Source: Armatimonadota bacterium (GTDB lineage Bacteria; Armatimonadota; UBA5829; JAUSEB01). Taken from it: a stretch of 59,200 nucleotides of DNA. Location of the stretch: assembly GCA_030649165.1 (NCBI GenBank), contig JAUSGG010000259.1, positions 1 to 59,200 on the forward strand. Direction: 5' to 3'. Below, in pieces: positions 16,990-24,769 of this stretch. Positions within the stretch are counted from its first letter, which is position 1. Each line of letters opens with the position of its first letter. The translations under genes were made by a program, and so were the position numbers. A model generated the notes under the pieces. That model searched no databases. It saw only the letters and a list, made by a program, of their open reading frames with translations, and was not told the DNA's origin.

Positions 16990-17967
16990 CTACAACCCTT
17001 CACCCACAAGTCCCAACCGCTCCATTGCAAGCGTAATGGCTCCGACGACGGCGACGTCGTCTCCCAGCGCGGCCGGCACCACGCCGACTATTTTTGACAG
17101 GCCGCTGAGAGCGCGTTTCTCGATGACCCGACGCACGGGCTCAAAGAGCAACTCGCCGGCCCGCGTGACGCCGCCGCCGATGACGACCAGCTCCGGGTTC
17201 AGAATGTTGACTACGTTCGCGACTCCTATGCCGAGATAGTTCATCGCCTGGTTCCAGATGTAGGAGCTGAACTCATCTTCCTCGGCCGCTCCACGGCTCA
17301 CGTGCTCTGACGTGATGAGCATTGGATTGCCGTCCACCCAATGCAGGAGAACCGTCGAAGGCCAATCGAAACACTCTCGTCTGGCGCGTTTGGCGATCGA
17401 GCTGCCGGAAGAAAGAGACTCCAGACATCCGCGGTCGCCACAGGTACACGGCGGTCCGTCGGGCAACACGACCTGATGCCCGAACTCACCCGCGTTTCCG
17501 TTGCTTCCCCTGTACAGCTTGCGGTCGATCACGATGCCGCCGCCGATCCCGGCGCTCACCGTGAAATAGACGAAATTGTTGACGTTCATCCCTGCGCCGA
17601 ACATAAGCTCCGCCAGGGTGGCAACGGTCGCGTCGTTATCGATCCAGGCCGGGGCGTTGAACTCTTCGCTGAATATCTTGGCGAGGGCGACATTGTCCCA
17701 CCCCGGCATATTGGGGCAGGTGAGAACGAGTCCTCTTTCGGCATCCACCGGACCGCCGCAGCAAACGCCGATCCCGTCGATGTCCTCGCTCGACATGTGG
17801 TAATCGCTCAACAGGCCCCAAACGGCGGCTTTGACGGAATCGATCACCTGCTCCCGCCCGAGGTTCACGAGAGTGGCGAGCCTCTTCTTGTTGATGAGAT
17901 TGCCGTTCTCATCGGCCACGCCGACAATCGTCTTGGACCCGCCGATATCTATTCCGACTATGCTCAT
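16990..17967 (-). CDS. ROK family sugar kinase
   Basis: A 325-residue ROK protein, most likely glucokinase or a related hexose kinase. The ATP-binding DIGGSK motif is at residues 7-12, the sugar-binding ...NDATVATLAE and GEFGHQ segments follow, and the zinc-binding CTCGDRGC motif with the adjacent LES is intact. There is no HTH domain, so it is an enzyme and not a ROK repressor. No strong ribosome binding site is seen before the ATG. A 20-base palindrome lies 115 bases upstream. Confidence 0.9.
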   Translation of the reverse strand: MSIVGIDIGGSKTIVGVADENGNLINKKRLATLVNLGREQVIDSVKAAVWGLLSDYHMSSEDIDGIGVCCGGPVDAERGLVLTCPNMPGWDNVALAKIFSEEFNAPAWIDNDATVATLAELMFGAGMNVNNFVYFTVSAGIGGGIVIDRKLYRGSNGNAGEFGHQVVLPDGPPCTCGDRGCLESLSSGSSIAKRARRECFDWPSTVLLHWVDGNPMLITSEHVSRGAAEEDEFSSYIWNQAMNYLGIGVANVVNILNPELVVIGGGVTRAGELLFEPVRRVIEKRALSGLSKIVGVVPAALGDDVAVVGAITLAMERLGLVGEGL

Positions 17968-18081
17968 GCGGTATCACGTGTCTTGTCAAATAAGGTGGTC
18001 TCATTCTCTCACATTTGGCTGCCCGCGTCCATAGGCTTGAGAGTGAACAGTGGCCTGGCTCCCATCGCGTTACTTCGGGTA

Positions 18082-18101
18082 GTGCGAACAGGTGTTCGCA
18101 C
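18082..18101. promoter_or_regulatory. perfect 20-base palindrome, LexA-box-like
   Basis: GTGCGAACAGGTGTTCGCAC is a perfect inverted repeat with a four-base centre. Its core CGAAC-AGGT-GTTCG fits the CGAACRNRYGTTCG-type SOS box bound by LexA of Bacillus and relatives. It sits in the 609-base gap 17968-18576 between the divergent ROK kinase and HTH-MBL genes, closer to the kinase. Either a LexA site or an operator for another dimeric regulator. Confidence 0.6.
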
Positions 18102-18296
18102 AAATAACCTCAAAACTTAAGCTAAAACACTGGAACCAAATCCCTCCGTCAGTCGTCAATCACTAGTAGTGGTCAACGGCCAGGCGATTCGTGGCGTGAC
18201 TGGTGAGTGTGGATTGCGGCGATTCATCGCCGCTTTGCCGCCCAGTCATTCCAAGCGACGATTCGCCGGGACAGCGGCTGAGGGACTTCAGGTGGT

Positions 18297-18383
18297 GTTT
18301 CGGGATTTGAGGGTTGGGCTTTACAGTAATGCGGGTACAGCACAACCCTGCATCCCAACCCGGAAATCCCGAAACGGGGCGCT
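18297..18383. repeat. TTTCGGGATTT palindromic repeat, copy 2
   Basis: GTTTCGGGATTTGAGGGTTGGG at the left and CCCAACCCGGAAATCCCGAAAC at the right, with a CAGCACAACC loop also seen in copy 1. The rest of the gap up to 18576 holds a microrepeat of GCGCCGAAAC / GCGCGGAAAC units (about 18455-18545) and no gene. Confidence 0.78.
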
Positions 18384-18576
18384 TGCTCACTGGATTCGTA
18401 ACAGACTGACGACAGAAACCAGGCTATTCGACATTGTTGGTAAAATGAGCGTAAATCGCGCGGAAACGCGCCGAAACATGCGCCGAATGGTTCAGTCTTT
18501 ATGCGAAACAGCCGCGAACCAGCGCTAAACCGCGCGGAAACAGCAGTAAACCGACAACCGATCAAGGAGCGATGCC

Positions 18577-19413
18577 GTGACGCTGGAAGACGAATTCGGG
18601 GACATCATCAAGAAGGCCCGGAGGGGACTGGGCCAGTCAGCGGATGAGGTTTATCGGGCGACCCGGATCGAACCGGGAACACTTGCCGAGATGGAGTCCT
18701 ATCGGTACGCGCCGAATGACGACCAGATTCGCGCGCTGGCCGGCGTCCTCGAACTGGACGCCGCGAAACTGACCGAGATCGCCCGCGGCGCCTGGAGTCC
18801 CAAACCCGAACCGTGGCTGACGCAAACCGCCGCGGATGTCACCCTCGTGCCGGTGGACGTCGGCGGCTACGTCGAGAACTGCTACATCATCGCCTGTCCC
18901 CTGGAACGGCGGGCGCTGATAGTCGATCCCGGCGGCGCGGTAGACATCATAGCGGAGACCATCTCGGATTCCGGATTCCGGGCCGATGCGATCGCAATAA
19001 CACACGGGCATTCCGACCACACCGCCGGTGTGCCCGGCCTGGTGGAAGCCCTTGGTGTCCCCACTATCATCGGCCATTCCGAAGCCGTCCGTTCGCTGGG
19101 CGGCGCCGGCGTTCGCCTCCGCCATGTGCAAGACGAAGACGAATTCGCCGTGGGACAGCTCAACTTCAAGGTCCTGCACACGCCGGGCCATACCACTGCA
19201 AGCTGCTGCTACCTCACAGGGTCGATCTGCTGCGTTGGAGACACGCTCTTCGCCGGGTCCGTCGGAGGTACGCAGGGACCGACGGCGTATCAGTCCCTGC
19301 TCAAATCGATCAGATCGAAGCTGCTCAGTCTGCCGGCCGCCACGGTTCCACTGCCGGGTCACGGCCCCGCGACCACTGTCGGGGAGCAGTTGAAGCACAA
19401 TCCCTTCTTCTGA
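18577..19413 (+). CDS. HTH-metallo-beta-lactamase-fold fusion protein
   Basis: A 278-residue protein with two domains. Residues about 8-65 form an Xre-like helix-turn-helix (GLGQSADEVYRATRIEPGTLAEME). Residues about 85-278 form a glyoxalase-II-type metallo-hydrolase with His143, His145, Asp147 and His148 (HGHSDH), HTPGHT, a GDTLFAGSVGG segment and a final PGHGPATT that supplies the last metal ligand. MBL-fold enzymes of this type hydrolyse thioesters. Fusion to an HTH is unusual and hints at a hydrolase tethered to DNA or to a regulator. GTG 18577 follows AAGGAG by eight bases. Confidence 0.85.
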   Translation: MTLEDEFGDIIKKARRGLGQSADEVYRATRIEPGTLAEMESYRYAPNDDQIRALAGVLELDAAKLTEIARGAWSPKPEPWLTQTAADVTLVPVDVGGYVENCYIIACPLERRALIVDPGGAVDIIAETISDSGFRADAIAITHGHSDHTAGVPGLVEALGVPTIIGHSEAVRSLGGAGVRLRHVQDEDEFAVGQLNFKVLHTPGHTTASCCYLTGSICCVGDTLFAGSVGGTQGPTAYQSLLKSIRSKLLSLPAATVPLPGHGPATTVGEQLKHNPFF

Positions 19414-19448
19414 GTTCGGACCACAGGGAATGAACGTGGGCTTCTGCC

Positions 19449-19747
19449 TTGAACTGGGAGTGTTGAAGAACCGTCATTCCGAGGAGGAACGACGAGGAAT
19501 CCGCTTTTTCCGAATGCAAGATCGTGCTCAAAAGCAGATTTCTCGCTTCGCTCCTAAGAAAGCGCCCCGTTTCGGGATTTCCGGGTTGGGACCCGAAGCT
19601 GTCCGCTATAGCATGCGTATGACGTCCAACCCTCAAATCCCGAAACAACGGGGTGGTTCCTTTCCGAAATAACCCCGCCCGCGGGGTCGGTTGCTCGAAA
19701 TGACGTTAGCGGCGGCTTTCGGACTTTTTGAACACTCCCAACTGCAA
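19449..19747. mobile_element. MITE-like element with GGGAGTGTT termini
   Basis: A 299-bp non-coding element. The ends are imperfect inverted repeats (TTGAACTGGGAGTGTTGAA at 19449; TTGAACACTCCCAACTGCAA at 19728). Inside are a GTCATTCCGAGGAGGAAC module, a CCTAAGAAAGCGCC junction, the TTTCGGGATTT palindrome and a CCCCGCCCGCGGGG hairpin ending in a second GAAATGACGTT. The interior matches the elements at 48075 and 57083, but the termini differ. Confidence 0.7.
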
Positions 19748-19770
19748 GCCGAAGTATCGGCGATCGGCGG

Positions 19771-20133
19771 TCATGGCACCTCCATTCCGAGGGCCATTTC
19801 CAGATGCGTGACCGCTTGTTCGCAAAACGAACTCATCAGATCCACATGCTCCCTGGTGCTGGCCTCGGAGGCGAACAGCGCCTGGTTTGCCTGGTCCAGG
19901 ATATCTTCGATGCTCTCTAACGCCTGTTCGCCGTGCATTACCAGCCGCTCGTCGTCGGTAGAGTCGAGCGCTTCCTCAAGAAACGAACGCGCCTGCTCGC
20001 CGTATCTTATCGCTTCCTGCACGTGAGACAGCATCTCTTCATTGTCGTCTGACGCAATGGCCTGTTCGATATTGACGGCTGTACGCTGGGTGTTGACCTG
20101 TGCTTCTTGTAGAGGGTCATCTTGCATTGACAT
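19771..20133 (-). CDS. small acidic helical protein
   Basis: A 120-residue all-helical, acidic protein with four predicted helices and repeated E-x-x-x-x-A/L spacing (VQEAIRYGEQARSFLEEAL, HGEQALESIEDILDQANQAL). AGGAGG lies eight bases before the ATG, so it is probably well expressed. The pattern resembles small helical-bundle proteins that bind metals or pack as stress proteins, though no family is recognised. It is divergent from prs. Confidence 0.65.
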   Translation of the reverse strand: MSMQDDPLQEAQVNTQRTAVNIEQAIASDDNEEMLSHVQEAIRYGEQARSFLEEALDSTDDERLVMHGEQALESIEDILDQANQALFASEASTREHVDLMSSFCEQAVTHLEMALGMEVP

Positions 20134-20306
20134 TGACTATTCCTCCTGTGTCCGCGGTTACTGCGGTTGGACTGATGCGTGGTCGGGGCCGGTTGAAAGG
20201 CTTTTACCCTTGTAAAGAGCGTCGATAAACCGGCGGCGCGCGTCCGCCAAAAGGAAAACTCAAGCGCCTTTTAACCGTGGCTCAACGTCCCCAATCCTAA
20301 AAACAT

Positions 20307-20335
20307 TTGAACGGCTCAGCCGTAAACTGTATAAT
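20307..20335 (+). promoter_or_regulatory. sigma-70-type promoter of prs
   Basis: TTGAAC (20307-20312), 17-base spacer, TATAAT (20330-20335). The spacer contains the palindrome CGGCT-C-AGCCG (20312-20322), which could be an operator. Confidence 0.8.
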
Positions 20336-20368
20336 CTACATGGCGATGGTTGCGCGCCGGAGGACATC

Positions 20369-21316
20369 ATGCGGAGGGATGGCGAGTTGAAACTGTTTGC
20401 AGGGACGGGGAATCCGAAGCTGGCGGAGGATATCGCGGCGTATCTGAAGATGCCGCTCGGGGATCTCAAGATATCCCGCTTCAGTGACGGGGAGACTTAC
20501 GTGAAGTTCAACGAGAGCGTTAGGGGAGTTGATGCTTTCGTTGTCCAACCGACATCTCCCCCGGTGGACCATAACCTGGTCCAGCTTCTGATTCTGATGG
20601 ACGCGCTGCGCCGCGCCTCCGCGGACCGTATAACCGCGGTCATCCCTTACTACGGCTACGCTCGACAGGAAAAGAAGGACGCTCCGCGAGAGCCGATTAC
20701 CGCGAAGTTAATCGCCGACGTTCTTACCACCGCGGGCGCGGACCGTATAATCACTATGGACCTACACGCGGACGCGATCCAGGGCTTCTTCAATATTCCC
20801 GTTGACCATCTGACCGCCATCTCGATGATCTCTCAGTACATCAAGGAGAAGAACCTGGAGAATATGGTCATTGTGTCTCCGGACGAAGGCAGGGTCAAGA
20901 AAGTGCGCCAGGTCACCGGCCGCCTTCAGGCTCCGCTCGCGGTGGGTTACAAGTTCCACCCGGACCATCACGTATCGGAAGTGACCCATCTGGCGGGCGA
21001 CGTGAGGGACAAGGTCCCAATCATTATCGAGGATATGATAACGACCGGCGGCAGCGTGTGCGAGTGCGTGGATTCGCTTCTGCAGCACGGCTGCAAGCCG
21101 GAGATATACGTGGCGGCGACTCACGGTGTGCTCACCGGCCCGGCGATGGAGAGGCTGTCCCGCCCGGAGATCAAGGAGGTTATCGTCACCGATACAATCG
21201 CGCTGCCCGAAGAGAAACGAATACCGAAGCTGAAGTCGCTTTCGGTGGCGCCTCTGTTCGGTGAAGCGATCCGCCGCGTGCACGAGAGGGAGTCGATAAC
21301 GTCGTTGTTTGATTGA
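20369..21316 (+). CDS. prs: ribose-phosphate pyrophosphokinase
   Basis: PRPP synthetase, 315 residues, a normal length. It transfers pyrophosphate from ATP to ribose 5-phosphate, feeding purine, pyrimidine, histidine and NAD synthesis. Visible signatures: GNPKLAEDIA near the N-terminus, the FSDGE loop, YYGYARQ with the flexible-loop Arg, MDLHADAIQGFF, and the PRPP-binding IIIEDMITTGGS. The ATG at 20369 follows GGAGG and a strong promoter. It stands first in a possible run with the PHP and YjbQ genes. Confidence 0.97.
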   Translation: MRRDGELKLFAGTGNPKLAEDIAAYLKMPLGDLKISRFSDGETYVKFNESVRGVDAFVVQPTSPPVDHNLVQLLILMDALRRASADRITAVIPYYGYARQEKKDAPREPITAKLIADVLTTAGADRIITMDLHADAIQGFFNIPVDHLTAISMISQYIKEKNLENMVIVSPDEGRVKKVRQVTGRLQAPLAVGYKFHPDHHVSEVTHLAGDVRDKVPIIIEDMITTGGSVCECVDSLLQHGCKPEIYVAATHGVLTGPAMERLSRPEIKEVIVTDTIALPEEKRIPKLKSLSVAPLFGEAIRRVHERESITSLFD

Positions 21317-21402
21317 GGAGTCGGGGGAATAGGACGGATAGGACGGATCCGACGGATCGCTGCAACCAGCACAACCGTCAACCAACAACCAACAACTAAT
21401 AA
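21317..21402. repeat. GGATAGGAC array and CAACCAACAA tract
   Basis: Three or four imperfect GGATAGGAC/GGATCCGAC units followed by a CAACC/CAACAA microrepeat. It fills the gap between prs and the PHP gene. Confidence 0.7.
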
Positions 21403-21403
21403 C

Positions 21404-22081
21404 ATGGCTTACGATTTTCACACCCACACATTTTTTAGCGACGGGGAGCTTCTTCCTTCGGAGTTGATCCGCCGCGCTATCGTCAACGGCTATGAAGCGA
21501 TGGCGATCACGGACCACGCCTCCGCCTCGAATATGGGGCACGTCATCGATGAGGTCCGGCGCGACTGCGAACTCGCCCGCGATAGGTGGGGCTTCATGGT
21601 CTTGCCGGGCGTCGAGCTGACGCACTGTCCCGCTTCCGCAATATCTGAACTGGCGGCAAAGGCAAAAGCCGCGGGGGCGGCAATCGTGGTGGTGCACGGC
21701 GAAACGGTAGTGGAGCCGGTGGAGCCCGGAACCAACAGGGCAGCGGTCGAGTCGCCGGATGTGGACGTGCTGGCGCACCCGGGGTTTATCACGACCGAGG
21801 AAGCGCGAATCGCCGCCGGCGCGGGGATTTTCCTGGAGATTAGCTGCCGCCGAGGTCATTCCCTTACAAATGGACACGTCGCGCGGGTCGCGCGCGAGAC
21901 AGGCGCGCTTCTGCTCGTGAACACGGACGCGCATTCGCCGTCCGATCTGCTTAACGACACATTCGCCCGCACGGTCGCCCTCGGCGCCGGACTCTCTGAC
22001 GCGGAGGCCGAAAAGGCCCTGCGACAGAACCCCGCCGCGCTCCTGCAGCGCGTGGCCCGCTGCCGCGCGACAGGGGTTTGA
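21404..22081 (+). CDS. PHP-domain metal-dependent phosphoesterase
   Basis: A 225-residue PHP protein with intact metal-site motifs: [11 protein letters not shown] (H-x-H near residue 5), ITDHASASN, the HGE segment in the middle, EISCRRGHS and [10 protein letters not shown] near the end. Related proteins act as histidinol phosphatases or nucleotide phosphoesterases; the sequence alone does not choose between them. It ends five bases before the next gene. Confidence 0.85.
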   Translation: MAYDFHTHTFFSDGELLPSELIRRAIVNGYEAMAITDHASASNMGHVIDEVRRDCELARDRWGFMVLPGVELTHCPASAISELAAKAKAAGAAIVVVHGETVVEPVEPGTNRAAVESPDVDVLAHPGFITTEEARIAAGAGIFLEISCRRGHSLTNGHVARVARETGALLLVNTDAHSPSDLLNDTFARTVALGAGLSDAEAEKALRQNPAALLQRVARCRATGV

Positions 22082-22086
22082 GCATA

Positions 22087-22488
22087 ATGCGCCGTATAAG
22101 CGTAAGAACCAGCGACCGAGTACAGATGATCGATATCACGGATCGCGTTCGGACGGCGGTTACCGAGGCCGGTCTGCGCGACGGTATATGCCTGGTGTTC
22201 GTCCCGCACACGACCGCGGGCGTGACTATTAACGAGAACGCCGATCCAAGCGTCGTTCGTGATGTGCTCACTGCCCTTTCCGCTCTCGTCCCGGCCTCCG
22301 GCTGCTACACGCACTCCGAAGGCAACTCGGACGCCCACATCAAAGCCAGCATGATGGGGTTTTCCGTCGAGCTGATCGTGGAGAACGGCGAACTGCAACT
22401 GGGAACCTGGCAGGGCGTCTACTTCTGTGAGTTCGACGGTCCACGAAGCAGACAGGTGTGGGTGCGGACGGTGAACAGTGACCAGTGA
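22087..22488 (+). CDS. YjbQ / UPF0047 family protein
   Basis: A 133-residue member of the YjbQ family, a compact beta-rich trimeric fold. Conserved segments are present: PHTTAGVTINENADPSV, THSEGNSDAHIKASMMG and LGTWQGVYFCEFDGPR, with the His and Asp residues that form the putative metal site. Some members show weak thiamine-phosphate synthase activity, but the physiological role is unsettled. ATG 22087 is preferred over a TTG at 22078 that would overlap the PHP stop codon. Confidence 0.88.
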   Translation: MRRISVRTSDRVQMIDITDRVRTAVTEAGLRDGICLVFVPHTTAGVTINENADPSVVRDVLTALSALVPASGCYTHSEGNSDAHIKASMMGFSVELIVENGELQLGTWQGVYFCEFDGPRSRQVWVRTVNSDQ

Positions 22489-22587
22489 ACAGTGAGTGGA
22501 CAGTGATCGGTGAACAGTAAACAGTGAACAGTCCCTCGCACTACGACTGGCGACCAACCACCAACCAACAACCACCAACCCTAACCA
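22475..22587. repeat. GTGAACAGT and CCAACCAACAA microrepeats
   Basis: Seven or so imperfect CAGTGAACAGT units (22475-22530), then CAACCACCAACC-type units (22552-22585). Non-coding. Confidence 0.7.
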
Positions 22588-23196
22588 CTACTTGTATCTG
22601 ACCCCGAGGTGGCCGAAGTAGTTGTCCCTGACGTCCTCGTCGGTGCGCCGCGACACCCGGCCGTTGAGAAAGAGCACGTTGCGGAAGTTGTTCCTGCGAG
22701 ACCTTACGAAATGCCACGCGTCGCGGTCCGTCAGGAGCAGAGTGTTTTCCGGAGCTTTCACCTCGGACCATTTCAAGGCCATATCAGCGCCGACCCACTT
22801 CGGATGTTTCCATCCAATCGCCTGGTTCATCAAGTAGCTCGTGAAGTGGCCCCACGTGAGGAACGAATCGGGATACGGGGCGGCATCGCCGGCGTCGTCG
22901 GGACACCTGAAAGCGCGGCGGCTTTTCACATAGGGCGCGATCTGTTCGGGCCAGGGGCGCTCCCATCCGAAGTACTTTCGGGTTTGGGGCGAGTTGGAGG
23001 GGAAAGCTCCCTCGTGGTCCGAGGCGTACATGGCGAAGGCAGCGTGCAATTGGCGCAAATGACTGACGCACGTTGAAGCTTTGCGAAGCTCGACGCGCTC
23101 GTCCAGCGTCGATACCACGAGTCCGGCAAGAACGACAATGATGCCGGCGATGAGCATTATCTCGATTGGCGTCAGTATCCGTTCACGTCTTGACAT
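22588..23196 (-). CDS. type II pseudopilin-like prepilin protein
   Basis: A 202-residue protein with the prepilin-like N-terminus RRERILTPIEIMLIAGIIVVL (methylation-site Glu five residues after the presumed cleavage point, then a hydrophobic helix), a C-x-x-x-L-R-Q-L-H segment, a CPDD loop and a C-terminal strand with FLNGRVSRR that takes the place of the H-x9-DG motif of the large DUF1559 pseudopilin group. Such proteins are abundant in PVC and Armatimonadota-like genomes and their role is unclear. It follows cysK by 12 bases on the same strand. Confidence 0.72.
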   Translation of the reverse strand: MSRRERILTPIEIMLIAGIIVVLAGLVVSTLDERVELRKASTCVSHLRQLHAAFAMYASDHEGAFPSNSPQTRKYFGWERPWPEQIAPYVKSRRAFRCPDDAGDAAPYPDSFLTWGHFTSYLMNQAIGWKHPKWVGADMALKWSEVKAPENTLLLTDRDAWHFVRSRRNNFRNVLFLNGRVSRRTDEDVRDNYFGHLGVRYK

Positions 23197-23208
23197 GCGG
23201 ATTGCGGT

Positions 23209-24138
23209 TTAGGCCTCGGAGAACAGCGGAGTGCTCAGGTACCGCTCTCCCGTATCAGGAAGAACAACAACAATGAGCTTGCCGCAGTTTTCCTCTCTTT
23301 TTGCGAGCTCAACGGCCGCCCATACGGCGGCCCCGGAGGAAATCCCGGCGAGTATCCCTTCTTTGCGCGCCAACTGTCTGGCCATTTCGATCGCGTCTTC
23401 AGACCTTACCTGCACGATCTCGTCGATCAGATCAGCGCGCAGAACATCCGGTATGAAGCCGGCGCCGATTCCCTGTATCTTGTGCGGCCCGGGCTGGCCT
23501 CCGGAAAGAACAGGAGAGTCCTTCGGCTCGACGGCGACTATGCGCAGCGAGGGTTTGCGCGGCTTCAGCGCTTCACCGACTCCGGTCAACGTTCCGCCGG
23601 TGCCGACGCCGCTTACGAAGATGTCCAACCCGCCGTCGGTGTCATCCCAGACCTCTTTCGCGGTGGTCTCCCTGTGAACCTTCGGGTTGGCGGGGTTCCG
23701 AAACTGCTGCGGAATAAACGAGTTGGGAGTTTCGGCCGCGATCTCTTCGGCTTTGCGGACCGCTCCCTTCATCCCTTCACTGCCCGGGGTGAGAACGACC
23801 TGCGCTCCAAATCCGGCGAGCAGAGTCCGGCGTTCGACGCTCATCGTCTCGGGCATTGTAAGAATGAGGCGGAAACCGAGCGCGGCGGCTACGAAGCCCA
23901 GGGCAATGCCCGTGTTGCCGCTCGTAGGCTCTATGATGACACTGTCCTTGTCGATAACTCCTCGCGAAATCGCGTCGCGGATCATGCTGACGCCGATACG
24001 ATCTTTCACGCTTCCGGCGGGGTTGAAGAACTCCAGTTTCGCCGCGACCGTTGCATAACAGCCTTCCGTCACCTTGTTCAGCCTGACAAGAGGCGTGTTT
24101 CCGACGAGTTCCGTGATGTCGTTGGCAATCCCGCTCAT
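23209..24138 (-). CDS. cysK: cysteine synthase A
   Basis: O-acetylserine sulfhydrylase, 309 residues, pyridoxal-phosphate dependent. The PLP lysine is Lys45 (PAGSVKDR), the substrate loop PTSGNTG and the phosphate-binding [11 protein letters not shown] are intact, and GISSGAA is near the end. It makes cysteine from O-acetylserine and sulfide. GGAGG lies seven bases before the ATG. The gene directly upstream encodes an Rrf2 regulator 18 bases away, so the pair is one operon. Confidence 0.96.
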   Translation of the reverse strand: MSGIANDITELVGNTPLVRLNKVTEGCYATVAAKLEFFNPAGSVKDRIGVSMIRDAISRGVIDKDSVIIEPTSGNTGIALGFVAAALGFRLILTMPETMSVERRTLLAGFGAQVVLTPGSEGMKGAVRKAEEIAAETPNSFIPQQFRNPANPKVHRETTAKEVWDDTDGGLDIFVSGVGTGGTLTGVGEALKPRKPSLRIVAVEPKDSPVLSGGQPGPHKIQGIGAGFIPDVLRADLIDEIVQVRSEDAIEMARQLARKEGILAGISSGAAVWAAVELAKREENCGKLIVVVLPDTGERYLSTPLFSEA

Positions 24139-24156
24139 TATTGACCTCCGCTGTTG

Positions 24157-24606
24157 TCAGATGTTCATCATATAGCTTTGCGAACCGCGCATTTGCTCGT
24201 GACGATCGACCAGATCTTGAATACTTGTTGAGTCGACCACTTCACTTATTGAAGCCCGAAGTCGTTCCCAGAGATCGACCAGGCCACATGACCCCTGTCG
24301 TTCACATCTTTCGAGATCGCTCCGGCTGACGCAGCGAACCGGGACGATGGGACCGCTCAAAGCGCGAAGTATCTCACCGACGAAGATCTGGGACGACGCC
24401 CTGGCGAGATCGTACCCGCCGCCGGCCCCGCGAAAGCTTCGGATGACCCCGGCGCGCCGCAGCGTTGCCAGAAGCTGCTCCAGAAACTGCTCGGGAATCT
24501 CCTGCCTTCCGGCGATCTCTTTTGCCTGGACAGGCGTATTACCTCTATGGACGGCTATGTCAACCACGGCCCTGATTCCGTAGTCTTCCTTTGCGGTGAA
24601 GTTCAA
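24157..24606 (-). CDS. Rrf2 family regulator (IscR/CymR-like)
   Basis: A 149-residue winged-helix regulator with the Rrf2 layout: N-terminal recognition domain (QAKEIAGRQEIPEQFLEQLL, GAGGGYDLAR) and a dimerisation helix. It keeps three cysteines at 92, 101 and 107; IscR has its [2Fe-2S] ligands at 92, 98 and 104. The shape suggests a possible Fe-S cluster, though the spacing differs. Location before cysK suggests control of cysteine or sulfur supply, as for CymR. The start is TTG with GGAG eight bases upstream. Confidence 0.9.
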   Translation of the reverse strand: MNFTAKEDYGIRAVVDIAVHRGNTPVQAKEIAGRQEIPEQFLEQLLATLRRAGVIRSFRGAGGGYDLARASSQIFVGEILRALSGPIVPVRCVSRSDLERCERQGSCGLVDLWERLRASISEVVDSTSIQDLVDRHEQMRGSQSYMMNI

Positions 24607-24627
24607 GGGCTGCTCCTCGTTTTAAGG

Positions 24628-24683
24628 CGACTAAGTCGATTGGATTACTACCAAAATTATATCAGCGTTGCCGGTTTCGTCAA
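24628..24683 (-). promoter_or_regulatory. promoter and operator of the rrf2-cysK operon
   Basis: On the minus strand: TTGACG (24678-24683), 16-base spacer, TATAAT (24656-24661). Just downstream of the -10 are two palindromes, TTGG-N7-CCAA (24640-24654) and CGACT-A-AGTCG (24628-24638). The second covers the likely start region and is well placed for autorepression by the Rrf2 protein. Confidence 0.75.
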
Positions 24684-24705
24684 GGCGGCGAGCGATTGTG
24701 CCAGT

Positions 24706-24752
24706 CGGACGGATAGGACGGATAGGACCGATCGGACGGATAAGGCCAATCG
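24706..24752. repeat. GGACGGATAG tandem array
   Basis: Four imperfect ten-base units (GGACGGATAG, GACGGATAGG, ACCGATCGGA, CGGATAAGGCC) in the gap between the rrf2 promoter and the end of the nfnB-like gene. Confidence 0.7.
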
Positions 24753-24769
24753 GACCTGCCCGACAACCG

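Noticed and set aside
21556-22588. minus-strand frames opposite PHP and YjbQ genes
   Set aside because: Both plus-strand genes have family motifs; the opposite frames do not.
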